Part shown: positions 24,500 to 33,609 of the stretch, piece after piece
Layout: each line of letters begins with the position of its first letter
Numbering within the stretch: position 1 is the stretch's first letter
Origin: Saprospiraceae bacterium
Lineage (GTDB): Bacteria; Bacteroidota; Bacteroidia; Chitinophagales; Saprospiraceae
Direction: 5' to 3'
NCBI GenBank assembly: GCA_013001595.1
Contig: JABDMH010000022.1
Location: 1 to 42,688 of the forward strand
Length of the DNA: 42,688 nucleotides
The notes under the pieces: generated by a model
The model's input: the letters and a program-made list of their open reading frames with translations, nothing else
What the model was told of the DNA's origin: nothing
Databases searched by the model: none
Made by a program: the position numbers and the translations under genes

Positions 24500-25927
24500 T
24501 CACATCCTACGTTTGGTTTGCATTTCTTTGTCGGTTTGGGTCAATTCCATATGCAATTCTCTTGTTTCCTTATCTAGAAATGGATCACCGGTCTGTGTGC
24601 GCCAAGAGTGCAATGCATCCATGAGCGTGTCAAGCATTGGGGCAAAGGCATCATTTTCAGCCAAGTTTATAAATTCATGAGGATCATTGACCAGGTCGTA
24701 AAGTTCATATTCAGGTGGAGAAATTAAGCGATCAAAGATGGCCCTGACCTTGGTGCCGGCATACTTTGGGTTACGGCTATAAGTGTAGGCTTGGTCGGCA
24801 TCAACAGATGGCACTACCTCTGCCTGGTCAAAGAGAATATTGTGAATGAGTTTAAACCGGTCATTTCTCACTGCTCTTTTTGGAGCAAAATTTAGATGGG
24901 TGTGATAGTTCATCTCGCTAAATAGAAATGATCTGGAAATCTCGTTGTTTGGCTTTTGCACCGCTAGCAATGATCTACCAGATAAGTTGAAGGCTTTTGG
25001 CAAACCCAGGATATCCAGAATGGTAGGATAGAGATCAATGGTGGATACCAATTTGGATGAAATACTATTGGGATTGACATGCTGCGGGTACTTGATCATC
25101 AATGGAATTTGAATTCCTGCCTCGTAGCACGTAGTTTTTCCCCTGCTAAAAGGAGCTCCGTGATCTCCTAGGTATATAACGACCGTGTTTTGAGACATCC
25201 CTAGGGTCTGCAAATCTTGCATTATCATTCCAACTCCTTGATCTAGTCTGGAGACACAATTATAGTATCCTGCTATGCGAGCAAGTTGTTGATCATGGTC
25301 GATCATTTGAAAGTGGAAGGGGATCACTTCGGTTGAGTCAATAGGATCTGGTGGGATCCCACGAACTTGATTAAAAAATTTAACATGCGGATCTGAATAG
25401 TTGAGGTAGAGAAAGAAAGGGGCCGATCCAGATTGTACAAACTGCCTGGCCGTATCTGACACCCAGCGTACGTCACGGGTTGCACTTGATTTAGTCATAG
25501 CAAAGTCAAAGGGAAAAGCTTCCGAGGGATTGACATGGAGTTTGCCGATTATCCCTGTTCGGTATCCGTGTTGCTTTAACATGGATACGAGGTTCGGATA
25601 CACACTATCCATGGAGAAACCTCTATGAGCAAGGCCTATCTGTCCGTTTTGATGGGGATAGAGTCCAGTCAGCATACTACTGCGTGATGAACTGCAGGAG
25701 GCTTGAGTAACGTAAGCCCGTGTGAAGCGCACGCCTTCACGACTCAGCTGATCTAAATTTGGGGTTTGTGCGATGGAATCGCCATAGCAGCCCAGCTGGA
25801 TGCCATGATCATCAGCGGTGATGAGCACAATATTTGGTAAAGTTGACATTTGCATGGATTCTTCCGGATCGGTGCAATGGAGCATAAGTAAAAGGCCAGC
25901 TGCTAGCAGTATAATATGCTTGATCAT
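24500..25927 (-). CDS. Sulfatase lipoprotein with atypical CSSSR motif (heparan N-sulfatase-like)
   Basis: A 475-residue family S1 sulfatase with a lipoprotein-type signal (IILLAAGLLLMLHC, Cys18). ADDHGIQLGCYGD carries metal ligands D39 and D40. The active-site motif is CSSSRSSMLTGLYPHQNGQ, with Cys78 as the candidate formylglycine residue. The usual proline of CxPxR is a serine here. The LTGLYPHQNG continuation, IGKLHVNPSEAFPFD and YLGDHGAPFSRGKTTCYEAG resemble heparan N-sulfatase (SGSH-like) members. It could remove N- or O-sulfate groups from a glycan. It lies 31 bases after the cardiolipin synthase gene on the same strand, so they may share a transcript. Confidence 0.9.
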   Translation of the reverse strand: MIKHIILLAAGLLLMLHCTDPEESMQMSTLPNIVLITADDHGIQLGCYGDSIAQTPNLDQLSREGVRFTRAYVTQASCSSSRSSMLTGLYPHQNGQIGLAHRGFSMDSVYPNLVSMLKQHGYRTGIIGKLHVNPSEAFPFDFAMTKSSATRDVRWVSDTARQFVQSGSAPFFLYLNYSDPHVKFFNQVRGIPPDPIDSTEVIPFHFQMIDHDQQLARIAGYYNCVSRLDQGVGMIMQDLQTLGMSQNTVVIYLGDHGAPFSRGKTTCYEAGIQIPLMIKYPQHVNPNSISSKLVSTIDLYPTILDILGLPKAFNLSGRSLLAVQKPNNEISRSFLFSEMNYHTHLNFAPKRAVRNDRFKLIHNILFDQAEVVPSVDADQAYTYSRNPKYAGTKVRAIFDRLISPPEYELYDLVNDPHEFINLAENDAFAPMLDTLMDALHSWRTQTGDPFLDKETRELHMELTQTDKEMQTKRRM

Positions 25928-25958
25928 CTGTATAGTAGATTTAAATTATTACAGTTTT

Positions 25959-27392
25959 TTATAAGATTGGGCTCCAGATTTTGGCCAAGCCCTCCTTTAG
26001 TCGGTCATCTATTGGTCTCATGCGATATTGATCGAGCTCTACTTCGACACATTTGCGGCAATCTTCTAAGAAGAATTCCCGCATCTTAATAGCAAAACTG
26101 CGATCATATATGAGTGCATTAACTTCAAAATTTTGCTCAAAACTTCTGATGTCCAAATTGGCAGTACCAACGGAAACAATCTCGTCATCGGAGACGATCG
26201 TCTTATTGTGTAAAAAGCCATCTTGAAATAAATAGATGCGCACGCCTGCTTCCAGTAAAACCTCAAAATATGAACGGATGCTCCATCGCACGATCGAGCT
26301 ATCAGATTTGTCTGGAAGCATTATTCGAACATCGCAACCGCTAAGAGCAGCGGTTTGCAGCGCTTCAATGATGGACTGACCTGGAATCAAGTAGGAATTG
26401 GACAGATAGATGTACTTCTTTGCATCATTGATCATTTTAAAATACTGTTGCCTCACCGCTGCAAAGTCTGAATCTGGGCCACTAAATACAATTTGCACCG
26501 TCATGTCGCCAGCAGTACTGTGATTATTAAAATAAGGTGCTGCAAGCAGTGCTCCCGAACCAGTAACAAAATTCCAGTCAATGGCGAAAACCGTGTGTAA
26601 ATTGTCGACCGCAGGTCCAACTAAGCAAAGATGATGGTCATGCCACTTTCCCAGAACAGGATCACCTTTGATATATTTATCCGCGACATTAACACCACCG
26701 ACAAAACCAATCTTGCCATCTACTACCACAATTTTTCGATGGTTTCTATAGTTGATCCATTTGGTGGTTGCCCAGATATGTAGTGGCATGAATCCATGAA
26801 TCTCTATGCCGTTCCTTGCTAAGTCCTGAATGTAAGAATTAGACAGGTGCCTACTGCCAACACCATCATAGATCATTCTTACTTCGACATTTTCCCTAAC
26901 CTTTTTTTTACATACCTCTGCAAATTTATCGGCAAGTTCACCATTCTCAAATATGTAGTATTGTATATGTATGAAGTTCTGAGCCTGCTCTAGTGCTTCA
27001 AATATTGCCCTAAACGTTTGCTCACCATCTTGTAAAATTTGAACTTGATTACCCTTGCTCGGAAGAAAGCTAGAGTTTTTAATGATGAGTCTTACCAGAT
27101 CTATATTTTCTAGCACTTCCGGTTCCTCATGATGCTGATCCACTTCAGTATAGTACTTTTTTACTGTGCGTAAGTATTGCTCAATTTGGCGCGTCCTTCG
27201 CAGCTTAAAAAACTTATTTTTTCTTCGATTTCTACCCAGTGAAAAATAGAGGATGATGCCCACGATAGGAATGAAGATCAGCACCATGATCCACGCCAGT
27301 GTTTTAGTGGGCCGTACTCCTGATAGTAGGAGGTTGATGATAAGGGCTGCAATGACTAGTGTGTACAGCACATACAGCAAAGTGGCGATCAT
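25959..27392 (-). CDS. cls: Cardiolipin synthase
   Basis: A 477-residue phospholipase D family enzyme. Two N-terminal membrane helices (LLYVLYTLVIAALIINLLLSG region and the following IMVLIFIPIVGIILYFSLG) hold it in the inner membrane. Two HKD motifs are present: HRKIVVVDG with H218, K220, D225, and HNKTIVSDD with H395, K397, D402, each followed by the usual GxxN-type block (GGVNVAD; GTANLDIRSF). It joins two phosphatidylglycerol molecules, or a related pair, into cardiolipin. I chose the ATG at 27392 over an in-frame TTG at 27398. The sulfatase gene follows after 31 bases. Confidence 0.93.
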   Translation of the reverse strand: MIATLLYVLYTLVIAALIINLLLSGVRPTKTLAWIMVLIFIPIVGIILYFSLGRNRRKNKFFKLRRTRQIEQYLRTVKKYYTEVDQHHEEPEVLENIDLVRLIIKNSSFLPSKGNQVQILQDGEQTFRAIFEALEQAQNFIHIQYYIFENGELADKFAEVCKKKVRENVEVRMIYDGVGSRHLSNSYIQDLARNGIEIHGFMPLHIWATTKWINYRNHRKIVVVDGKIGFVGGVNVADKYIKGDPVLGKWHDHHLCLVGPAVDNLHTVFAIDWNFVTGSGALLAAPYFNNHSTAGDMTVQIVFSGPDSDFAAVRQQYFKMINDAKKYIYLSNSYLIPGQSIIEALQTAALSGCDVRIMLPDKSDSSIVRWSIRSYFEVLLEAGVRIYLFQDGFLHNKTIVSDDEIVSVGTANLDIRSFEQNFEVNALIYDRSFAIKMREFFLEDCRKCVEVELDQYRMRPIDDRLKEGLAKIWSPIL

Positions 27393-27553
27393 GCCCAAAA
27401 GATACTAACAAAACTATTCAGCTAAAAGGCAAGGCGCTCAAGAATGACAACATATATTATTGAAGAAGGAAATGCTTTGGCATACATCCGCTTGCAGGAT
27501 GCTATTCAAATCCAGTATATGTAAGGTGCAAACCAAGATGATAGTCTACAGAG

Positions 27554-28009
27554 TTAGAAAATACTGATTGGGTACGAAACTGCCAACTCTTCCAATAACT
27601 GGGATTTGGTCTCCTCATACTTTTTAGCCAGTGCCTTCATTTCCTTTTTGGCTGATTGGAATTGGCTATGATAGTAGAGCCCATTGCGCTGCATAAGTGG
27701 AATCTGTTCAACAAAATGGCAAAGTTCTTTCTCGAAACCCTCGATTTCGCCAACCATCGCTGTCATTGTTGCATTGACCTTTTTCATACGCTGCATATTT
27801 GCAGATCGGCCTGTAACACTGAGCGTAACTAGTTTTTGCAACAAGGCGCTTTCCTTCTTCCAAGTCTTGATGATGGACATCCACTTCTCAACAGATTTGA
27901 GCCAGAGGTCAATTCCTTTCGTACTAGCTTTTTTACTCGTCTTAGGATAGGTGGGTAAGCCGGAATTCGGCATTGTGATGGTCGATAGATTACTTTTTTG
28001 GTCTAGCAT
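27554..28009 (-). CDS. Hypothetical cytosolic helical protein
   Basis: A 151-residue protein from the ATG at 28009; an in-frame TTG lies four codons upstream. I recognise no family. After a Ser/Thr-rich start (SNLSTITMPNSGLPTYPKTS) it is mostly charged and helical, with coiled-coil character in EIEGFEKELCHFVEQIP and SAKKEMKALAKKYEETKSQLLEEL. There is no signal peptide or membrane segment. It stands alone between cls and the glucokinase gene. Confidence 0.6.
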   Translation of the reverse strand: MLDQKSNLSTITMPNSGLPTYPKTSKKASTKGIDLWLKSVEKWMSIIKTWKKESALLQKLVTLSVTGRSANMQRMKKVNATMTAMVGEIEGFEKELCHFVEQIPLMQRNGLYYHSQFQSAKKEMKALAKKYEETKSQLLEELAVSYPISIF

Positions 28010-28522
28010 GATAAGGTTCAACTTTGTGATGTTGCAAAAACTGTACTGTGATAACGAGAAATTTCACTGTACGGTCTTCGACCATCCGTTAAAAAATATT
28101 TAACAAGTATCATCTCCATGGGTGGATCCACTGAATTAGAGATAGTATCCTTCCAATGTTAAGAAAATACGAAAGGCACTATCGAAATGCACCGATCTCA
28201 ATCATCCACAAACATGATAGAAATCAATCAGCAACTTTTATACCCCTCTCCCGGAACAATCTCAAAATCCGACCAAAGTCTATGGAGTGGAATGTAATGG
28301 TTTTTAATTTCAAGTGCCGCACCAGGATGCAACCAGGTCCATGGTCAGTCGTGTAGGTTTGGTTGTCAAATGAAGCCTAGAAACTCCAGCGATTTTAAGA
28401 TAGAAAATTTATCAGTGAGATGCATGAATTGTTTAAATTACCGGACAAAATGGCCATTGATTTAATAAATACGTATTATGATTCCAATAGCTTTTCCAAA
28501 TGGATTGGGTTCATTGCCTAAC
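28010..28522. other. Intergenic region upstream of the glucokinase gene, no gene recognised
   Basis: About 510 bases. A 66-codon plus-strand frame at 28156-28356 has no family-like features and is probably not a gene. ACTGTAC occurs twice, near 28038 and 28067. No clear promoter, terminator or RNA structure was found. Confidence 0.4.
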
Positions 28523-29521
28523 ATGTTGTTGATTGCTGGAGATATTGGTGGTACCAATGCTCGGTTGACCCTCTTTGAAGTAGAGGGACATACATTCGAT
28601 ATCCTCGAGGAGGAGACCTATCGCTCGCAGGAGTATGCATCATTAGAGGTCATTTTAGAAGATTTTCAGAAGCGTACCAAATCAGTGGATGTCATGGGCT
28701 TCGGTGTGGCCGGTCCGGTGATCAATGGTGCGGTCAACATTACGAACTTGCCCTATAAAATTTCAAGGCAATCAATTGCTCAGATCACAAGTACACCCTT
28801 TGTATACTTGATCAATGATCTTGCGGCCAACGCCTATGGACTTGCCAGCTTACAGGCAGAAGACTTGCTGGAACTACATCCTGGAAATCGGGAATTCAAA
28901 GGTAATGCAGCACTGATTTCACCAGGTACTGGACTGGGCGAAGCTGGCATGTTTTGGGATGGAGAGGCCTACCATCCCTTTGCTACTGAAGGGGGGCATA
29001 CAGATTATGCGCCGGAAACGGAAGAGGACATTGGGCTCCTTCGATTCCTGCAAAATAAGTATGGACATGTAAGTTGGGAACGCGTAGTATCGGGTAGGGG
29101 TATTTTGGAAATTTATGAGTTTCTTGTTTCCCATTATGAAAAAGAAATTGATGAAACACTGGCTCAAAAGCTAGAGAAAAACCAATCTGCTGCAGTCATC
29201 AGTGAGGCTGCTGCTGCTGGAGATGCTTTAGCTCATGAGACTATGCAGATTTTCTTGAGAAATCTTGCCAACGAGGCAGCGAACGTTGTTATGAAATTGA
29301 ATGCTTTCGGCGGGCTTTTTATCGGTGGAGGTATACTTCCAAAGAATCTGCACCTAATAGAAGAAGATGACTTCGTTAAATATTTTCTTGAGGCAGGCCG
29401 CATGGGGCCATTGTTGAGCGAGGTTACCATACAAGTCATTCTAAATGATAAGGCAGCATTGATGGGCGCGGCGCATTTTGCTGCGTATAGTGCAAGAATT
29501 CACCTCAACTCTCCATCGTAA
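28523..29521 (+). CDS. glk: Glucokinase (PF02685 type)
   Basis: A 332-residue cytosolic sugar kinase from the ATG at 28523; an in-frame ATG at 28478 would only add 15 non-conserved residues. The phosphate-1 motif is LIAGDIGGTNARLTLF. Sugar-binding blocks are YLINDLAANAYGLASL (catalytic Asp in NDLAAN), SPGTGLGEAGMFW and FATEGGHTDYAPETEED, and the end has LFIGGGILPKNL. It phosphorylates glucose to glucose-6-phosphate with ATP at the start of glycolysis. It has no operon partner. Confidence 0.92.
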   Translation: MLLIAGDIGGTNARLTLFEVEGHTFDILEEETYRSQEYASLEVILEDFQKRTKSVDVMGFGVAGPVINGAVNITNLPYKISRQSIAQITSTPFVYLINDLAANAYGLASLQAEDLLELHPGNREFKGNAALISPGTGLGEAGMFWDGEAYHPFATEGGHTDYAPETEEDIGLLRFLQNKYGHVSWERVVSGRGILEIYEFLVSHYEKEIDETLAQKLEKNQSAAVISEAAAAGDALAHETMQIFLRNLANEAANVVMKLNAFGGLFIGGGILPKNLHLIEEDDFVKYFLEAGRMGPLLSEVTIQVILNDKAALMGAAHFAAYSARIHLNSPS

Positions 29522-29915
29522 TTTTGTAAAGGCTTCTACTGTATATTGCATTCTATCTAAATGAGCTGTTCAAGTTCACTAAATCTTGCGTGTCAAGTTT
29601 GGTGTAAAGTGCTGGCCAATTCCGTTCTCGTTAAATTTCGATTCTTGATCTTTCGTAGTCTACGTGCAAGTTCATTGTCATAAAGTACTTCACTGATCCA
29701 TTTCTGAAAATGGCCTTCATCAAGATGATACTTTCGGCTGTACGGCGAGACGCTTTTTGATTTAGCAAAATCCCTAAAGCTAGACGCACTTTTTGCTTAC
29801 CCTTTTGATTGAAGTAAATATATTGTACCCGTGGTATTACCGCCCTAAGGTAACTATGCAAAGGCGACTTCGAATGGAAAACCTTGTGAACGGGATCAAG
29901 AACTGAAATGAATGC
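29522..29915. other. Intergenic region between convergent glucokinase and response-regulator genes
   Basis: About 390 bases. The minus strand has a 76-codon frame at 29631-29861 that includes GILLNQKASRRTAESIILMK and FRNGSVKYFMTMNLHVDYER. It is somewhat protein-like but I cannot place it in a family, and it has no visible promoter. It may be a small gene, a fragment, or chance. No terminator hairpin found. Confidence 0.3.
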
Positions 29916-30575
29916 TTAATTGAGAGACTGAAGGTCGATTAAGCCATGTTCTAGTGCGTAGACAACCATTTCAGTCGGAGAAGTAAGTTGAAGTTTTTTC
30001 AGGATGTTTTTGCGATGTGTATAGATGGTGTGTGGACTAATGTGCAACTCAGCAGCAATTTCCTTGGCCACTTTACCTTTTGCGACCAAGGTGAGAATTT
30101 CTTTTTCCCGAGGAGTCAGTGACGTAGGGGTGCAATCCTCATCCTTGGAAGGAAAAGAACGCTCAATGATCATATCGAGAATCTTATGACAGTAGAATTT
30201 CTCACCTTTTGCTGTTGCAGCAATGGCATCTAAAATCTCATTTTCATCACATTGCTTCGTTAGAAAACTGCTGACTCCGTCTTCAAGCACCTGATAAATC
30301 CGTTCTCGCCTACTATCACTGCTAATCACCAAAATTTGAGTATCAGTAGAGATTTTTTTGATCTGCGCCGCAATAGTGTAGTCAAAGTATTTCGGCTGAT
30401 TATAATCGACGATAACCACATCCACATGGTCATCTTGCAAAATTCTTAGCAGCTCTTCCGTATTTCCAGCTTCTCCCACAATTTCCGTATCACTGATCTT
30501 TGCAAGCAGCCCACTGAGACCCACTCTACAGAGTACATCTGCATCAGCTAAAGCCACCTGGATTTTGCTACTCAC
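29916..30575 (-). CDS. NarL/LuxR-type response regulator (orphan)
   Basis: A 219-residue two-domain regulator with a GTG start at 30575. The receiver domain (about 4-122) has acidic D11 and D13, phospho-acceptor D57 in VDYNQP, S85/S86 and K107 in FLTKQ. The DNA-binding domain (about 150-213) is a LuxR-type helix-turn-helix: LTPREKEILTLVAKGKVAKE followed by HISPHTIYTHRKNILKKL. It would activate or repress genes when phosphorylated. No histidine kinase gene lies beside it, so the partner is elsewhere. Confidence 0.92.
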   Translation of the reverse strand: MSSKIQVALADADVLCRVGLSGLLAKISDTEIVGEAGNTEELLRILQDDHVDVVIVDYNQPKYFDYTIAAQIKKISTDTQILVISSDSRRERIYQVLEDGVSSFLTKQCDENEILDAIAATAKGEKFYCHKILDMIIERSFPSKDEDCTPTSLTPREKEILTLVAKGKVAKEIAAELHISPHTIYTHRKNILKKLQLTSPTEMVVYALEHGLIDLQSLN

Positions 30576-30764
30576 AATGGTAAATTAGACTAATTATAAA
30601 TAAGATCAAATGTATGAAAGAAGTTTGACAACTAGATCCTGCCTTCTATCAAATATATCTAAATGAAATACATTGACCTGCCCAGAAAGTTGCGTGGTTA
30701 GATCACTTTATTGGTATATAACCTGGACTTTTGAATGATTGCTTCCTTAGCCGTCACCTATGGA

Positions 30765-30792
30765 TTGGTCGATCTTTTCTTTCTTACTTTTG
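30765..30792 (+). promoter_or_regulatory. Bacteroidota-type promoter of purM
   Basis: TTG at 30765-30767, a 17-base spacer and an exact TAnnTTTG element (TACTTTTG, 30785-30792). The ATG of purM is at 30800, only seven bases further, so transcription would begin at or just before the start codon, giving a leaderless or nearly leaderless mRNA. This decides for the ATG at 30800 over the one at 30731. Confidence 0.6.
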
Positions 30793-30799
30793 CAGCATC

Positions 30800-31966
30800 A
30801 TGGATGAACGATCAAAGTACGAACAAAGAGGCGTCTCCGCTACCAAGGATGAGGTGCATGCGGCCATAAAACATCTTGACAAAGGACTGTATCCTCTTGC
30901 TTTCTGTAAAATTCTCCCAGATTTGGTGGGTGGAGATGAGAATTTCTGCAATATAATGCATGCCGATACCGCAGGGACAAAGACTAGTCTGGCTTATTTA
31001 CATTGGAAGGAGACCGGAGATAAATCCATTTGGAGGGGCGTGTCGCAAGATGCCATCGTGATGAATGTTGACGACATGGCTTGTGTGGGCTGCACTGATC
31101 AGATAGTACTTTCTTCTACCATCGGTCGTAACAAAAACCTGATGCCGGGTGAAGTGATTCAAGAATTGATCAATGGTACTACATCCTTCATCGAGTCTAT
31201 GCAGAATCAGGGGGTGAATATTGTCTTAGCAGGTGGAGAGACAGCAGATGTTGGTGATATTGTACGCACAATTGATGTGGGATTTACCACTTTTGCAAGA
31301 CTTCCCAAGGAAAAACTGATCATCAATGATATTCAAGCTGGAGATGTGATTGTAGGTCTGGCATCGTATGGACAGACTACTTATGAGACCTACTACAATT
31401 CAGGAATCGGCAGCAATGGTTTAACGGCCGCAAGACATGATGTCCTCCATAAGAAATATGCCCAACGCTATCCAGACAGTTATGATCCTAATACAGATGA
31501 CTCAGTTGTCTTCACTGGTCCACATGATCTGCGAGATGCCTCCGGGATTAGGGATCTATCTATAGGAGATGCACTCCTGTCTCCCACACGGACCTACCTC
31601 CCAGTGCTGAAAGCAATTTTCGATGCCCATCACCCTAATATACATGGCGTGATACATTGTACGGGTGGTGGTCAAACCAAGGTGAGCAAGTTTGTACAGG
31701 ATAAACATATTATCAAAGATGATCTTTTTCCAACCCCCCCACTTTTTCAATTGATTCAAGAGGCCTCGGGAACTCACTGGAAAGAGATGTTTCAGGTCTT
31801 CAATATGGGGCACCGAATAGAATTATATGTCAATCGACAAATGGCAGAGGATATCATTAGTCTAGCAGAGTCATTCAGTCTGGATGCCAAGATAGTGGGA
31901 CGTGTCGAAGACCATCAAGGCTCCAAGGTTACCATCTCTCATGAGGGTAACGTATACACCTACTAA
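30800..31966 (+). CDS. purM: Phosphoribosylformylglycinamidine cyclo-ligase (AIR synthase)
   Basis: A 388-residue cytosolic enzyme. The N-terminal ATP-binding half has HADTAGTKTSLAYLHW and AIVMNVDDMACVGCTDQIVL. LAGGETADVGDIVRTIDVG is the conserved PurM block, and the C-terminal half has VIHCTGGGQTKV and FNMGHRIELYV. It converts FGAM to AIR in the fifth step of purine synthesis. The longer form of about 390 residues is typical of Bacteroidota PurM. An upstream in-frame ATG (30731) lies before the promoter and is rejected. The stop overlaps the stop of the convergent gene by four bases. purB lies 1.6 kb away but is not in the same operon. Confidence 0.92.
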   Translation: MDERSKYEQRGVSATKDEVHAAIKHLDKGLYPLAFCKILPDLVGGDENFCNIMHADTAGTKTSLAYLHWKETGDKSIWRGVSQDAIVMNVDDMACVGCTDQIVLSSTIGRNKNLMPGEVIQELINGTTSFIESMQNQGVNIVLAGGETADVGDIVRTIDVGFTTFARLPKEKLIINDIQAGDVIVGLASYGQTTYETYYNSGIGSNGLTAARHDVLHKKYAQRYPDSYDPNTDDSVVFTGPHDLRDASGIRDLSIGDALLSPTRTYLPVLKAIFDAHHPNIHGVIHCTGGGQTKVSKFVQDKHIIKDDLFPTPPLFQLIQEASGTHWKEMFQVFNMGHRIELYVNRQMAEDIISLAESFSLDAKIVGRVEDHQGSKVTISHEGNVYTY

Positions 31967-32301
31967 AGTGTATCGTCTTCATTACTAACCCGGCGATGAA
32001 AAAGTAGGAGGGCAATGCCTCCGAAAATAAAGATGAGGGGAAAATAGCCGGCTCCATCATCCATAGTTGTATATTCTTCGACAAAGTGACCAACGAACAG
32101 TGCTAGGCCTATAGCGAGCGCCAAGTACCCCCACTTGATGTTTTGGTTGAGATCGTGCTCCTTGCTGAAGATGGAAGCATCCCTGCCGGATTCTATTAGG
32201 GCGAGACGCTCTTTGTTTCTACTTTTTATAAACATATAGAGGATGAAACCTGAGCTGCCGAATACACTAAGGATCGCTATAATTGGAACTAATTCATTCA
32301 T
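31963..32301 (-). CDS. Small membrane protein, DUF6249-like
   Basis: A 112-residue protein from the ATG at 32301 (MNELVPIIAILSVFGSSGFI). An upstream in-frame ATG at 32382 would add 27 residues without membrane character. It has three hydrophobic segments, near residues 4-24, 58-75 and 85-103, with a charged RNKERLALIESGRDAS loop between the first two. This layout, with the helix-ERLALIESG pattern, is common in small Bacteroidota membrane proteins of the DUF6249 type. Function unknown. Possibly regulatory, as it stands beside the ECF sigma factor pair but on the opposite strand. Confidence 0.7.
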   Translation of the reverse strand: MNELVPIIAILSVFGSSGFILYMFIKSRNKERLALIESGRDASIFSKEHDLNQNIKWGYLALAIGLALFVGHFVEEYTTMDDGAGYFPLIFIFGGIALLLFHRRVSNEDDTL

Positions 32302-32557
32302 GACTTTTTGATTTATTCTTGCTATTGATATTGTTTTCGGTCCTTTGACGATGAACATGGAGACATGGTTACAGAAACGCAAATTTATTTTTTCACATGC
32401 TCCATATTCTTAGTGTACGCATGATCAAGACTGTTTTCACTTTTAGAAAGCATAGGTCATACAATTGGATGATTTGACTTTTTTCAGTAGCTACGATTGT
32501 ACCAAAACCTCAACTAATTTGTAACCATTTGTCTCTAGGCTTCGTCAAAGACAGACT

Positions 32558-33109
32558 GTGAGCAACGAAAACCAACTTATTTCTCGAATTCTGGGAGGTG
32601 ACAAGAGGGCATATCGCGCTATTGTCGACGAATATCAAGATATGGTTTATACGTTAAACATGAAGGTCCTAAAAGATAGCATGTTGGCCGAAGATGTGAG
32701 CCAAGAAGTATTCGTGAAGGTCTTTAGAAAGTTAGAAACCTTTGCTGGCAATTCATCGTTGAAAACCTGGATTTTTCGAATAACCTATCGGACAGCATTA
32801 GATGCATTGCGGAGCAAACGCCCCGTATTCTCTTCCGTGGGTAGTGATGATGGGGAATACGATGTGGTTGACCATGCACCTAGTCAACAGGATCAGATGG
32901 AGAGCATCCAAGATAAAGATCAAATCCATCGGGCTATCGATCAACTGCAGCCTGATCAAGCTTTGGTAGTGACCCTATATTATTTGGAAGAAAAAAAGAT
33001 AAAGGAGATAGGAAAGGCCACAGGATTTTCAGAATCAAAGGTGAAGGTCGATTTGCACAGGGGCAGAAATGCATTAAAAAAATTATTGGTAAATATCCGA
33101 ATGAAATGA
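32558..33109 (+). CDS. ECF RNA polymerase sigma factor
   Basis: A 183-residue sigma-70 family protein of the extracytoplasmic function class, starting with GTG at 32558. Region 2 (about 18-90) has DEYQDMVYTLNMKVLKDSML, then AEDVSQEVFVKVFRKLETF and SLKTWIFRITYRTALDALRS. Region 4 (about 127-178) has QLQPDQALVVTLYYLEEKKI and the helix-turn-helix IGKATGFSESKVKVDLHRGR. It would direct polymerase to a stress or cell-surface regulon. Its TGA overlaps the ATG of the next gene (ATGA), so the two are translationally coupled. Confidence 0.92.
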   Translation: MSNENQLISRILGGDKRAYRAIVDEYQDMVYTLNMKVLKDSMLAEDVSQEVFVKVFRKLETFAGNSSLKTWIFRITYRTALDALRSKRPVFSSVGSDDGEYDVVDHAPSQQDQMESIQDKDQIHRAIDQLQPDQALVVTLYYLEEKKIKEIGKATGFSESKVKVDLHRGRNALKKLLVNIRMK

Positions 33110-33609
33110 GTATGAATGAAAAAGATGAGCTACTGATCTGGCAGTATGTGGATGGCACCTTAAGTACTGATAAAACAGTATTTGTTTCCGGTATGATCTC
33201 CTCCAATCAGACTTGGAGTGATTATTATCAAGCTTGTTTAGGAGTACACAACGAGCTCGAACAGTTGAACTGGGAAAAGCCAAGCAACGACTTTGCGGAT
33301 CGGGTCATGCAGCAGGTCATGGTCACTAAACGATATGAACGTCCGGTGGATGCCAAAAGTCTTATGGGAAGAGTATACCTGGGAGCCCAAGCATTGATTT
33401 TGTTTATCATACTTTACGGGATGAGGTCCTCATTTCAGTTTAGCTCGGGAAGTAAAATTGGTGATCGTCTTTATCAGCAAACCATCTCGATCATTGACCA
33501 TCCCGTTTTTCAACTGTTGTTTATAGTAAGCTTGGGAGTATTCGTACTGATGCTACTAGATCGGATACTACAAAAGCACTACCGCGGAAAATCAGTGATG
33601 CCAGTATAA
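33106..33609 (+). CDS. Probable anti-sigma factor, membrane protein
   Basis: A 167-residue protein coupled to the sigma gene by an ATGA overlap. The N-terminal 65 or so residues are acidic and helical (LLIWQYVDGTLSTDKTVFVS, then LGVHNELEQLNWEKPSNDF), like the sigma-binding part of small anti-sigma factors but without a zinc-finger HxxxCxxC. Two hydrophobic segments follow: YLGAQALILFIILYGM and FQLLFIVSLGVFVLMLLDRI. Location next to an ECF sigma gene and the membrane helices support an anti-sigma role; homology is not clear. Its 3' end overlaps the convergent purB by 31 bases. Confidence 0.65.
   Translation: MSMNEKDELLIWQYVDGTLSTDKTVFVSGMISSNQTWSDYYQACLGVHNELEQLNWEKPSNDFADRVMQQVMVTKRYERPVDAKSLMGRVYLGAQALILFIILYGMRSSFQFSSGSKIGDRLYQQTISIIDHPVFQLLFIVSLGVFVLMLLDRILQKHYRGKSVMPV

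Noticed and set aside
28156-28356. 66-codon plus-strand frame
   Set aside because: Composition is not protein-like (many basic and rare residues), no start signal, no family pattern.
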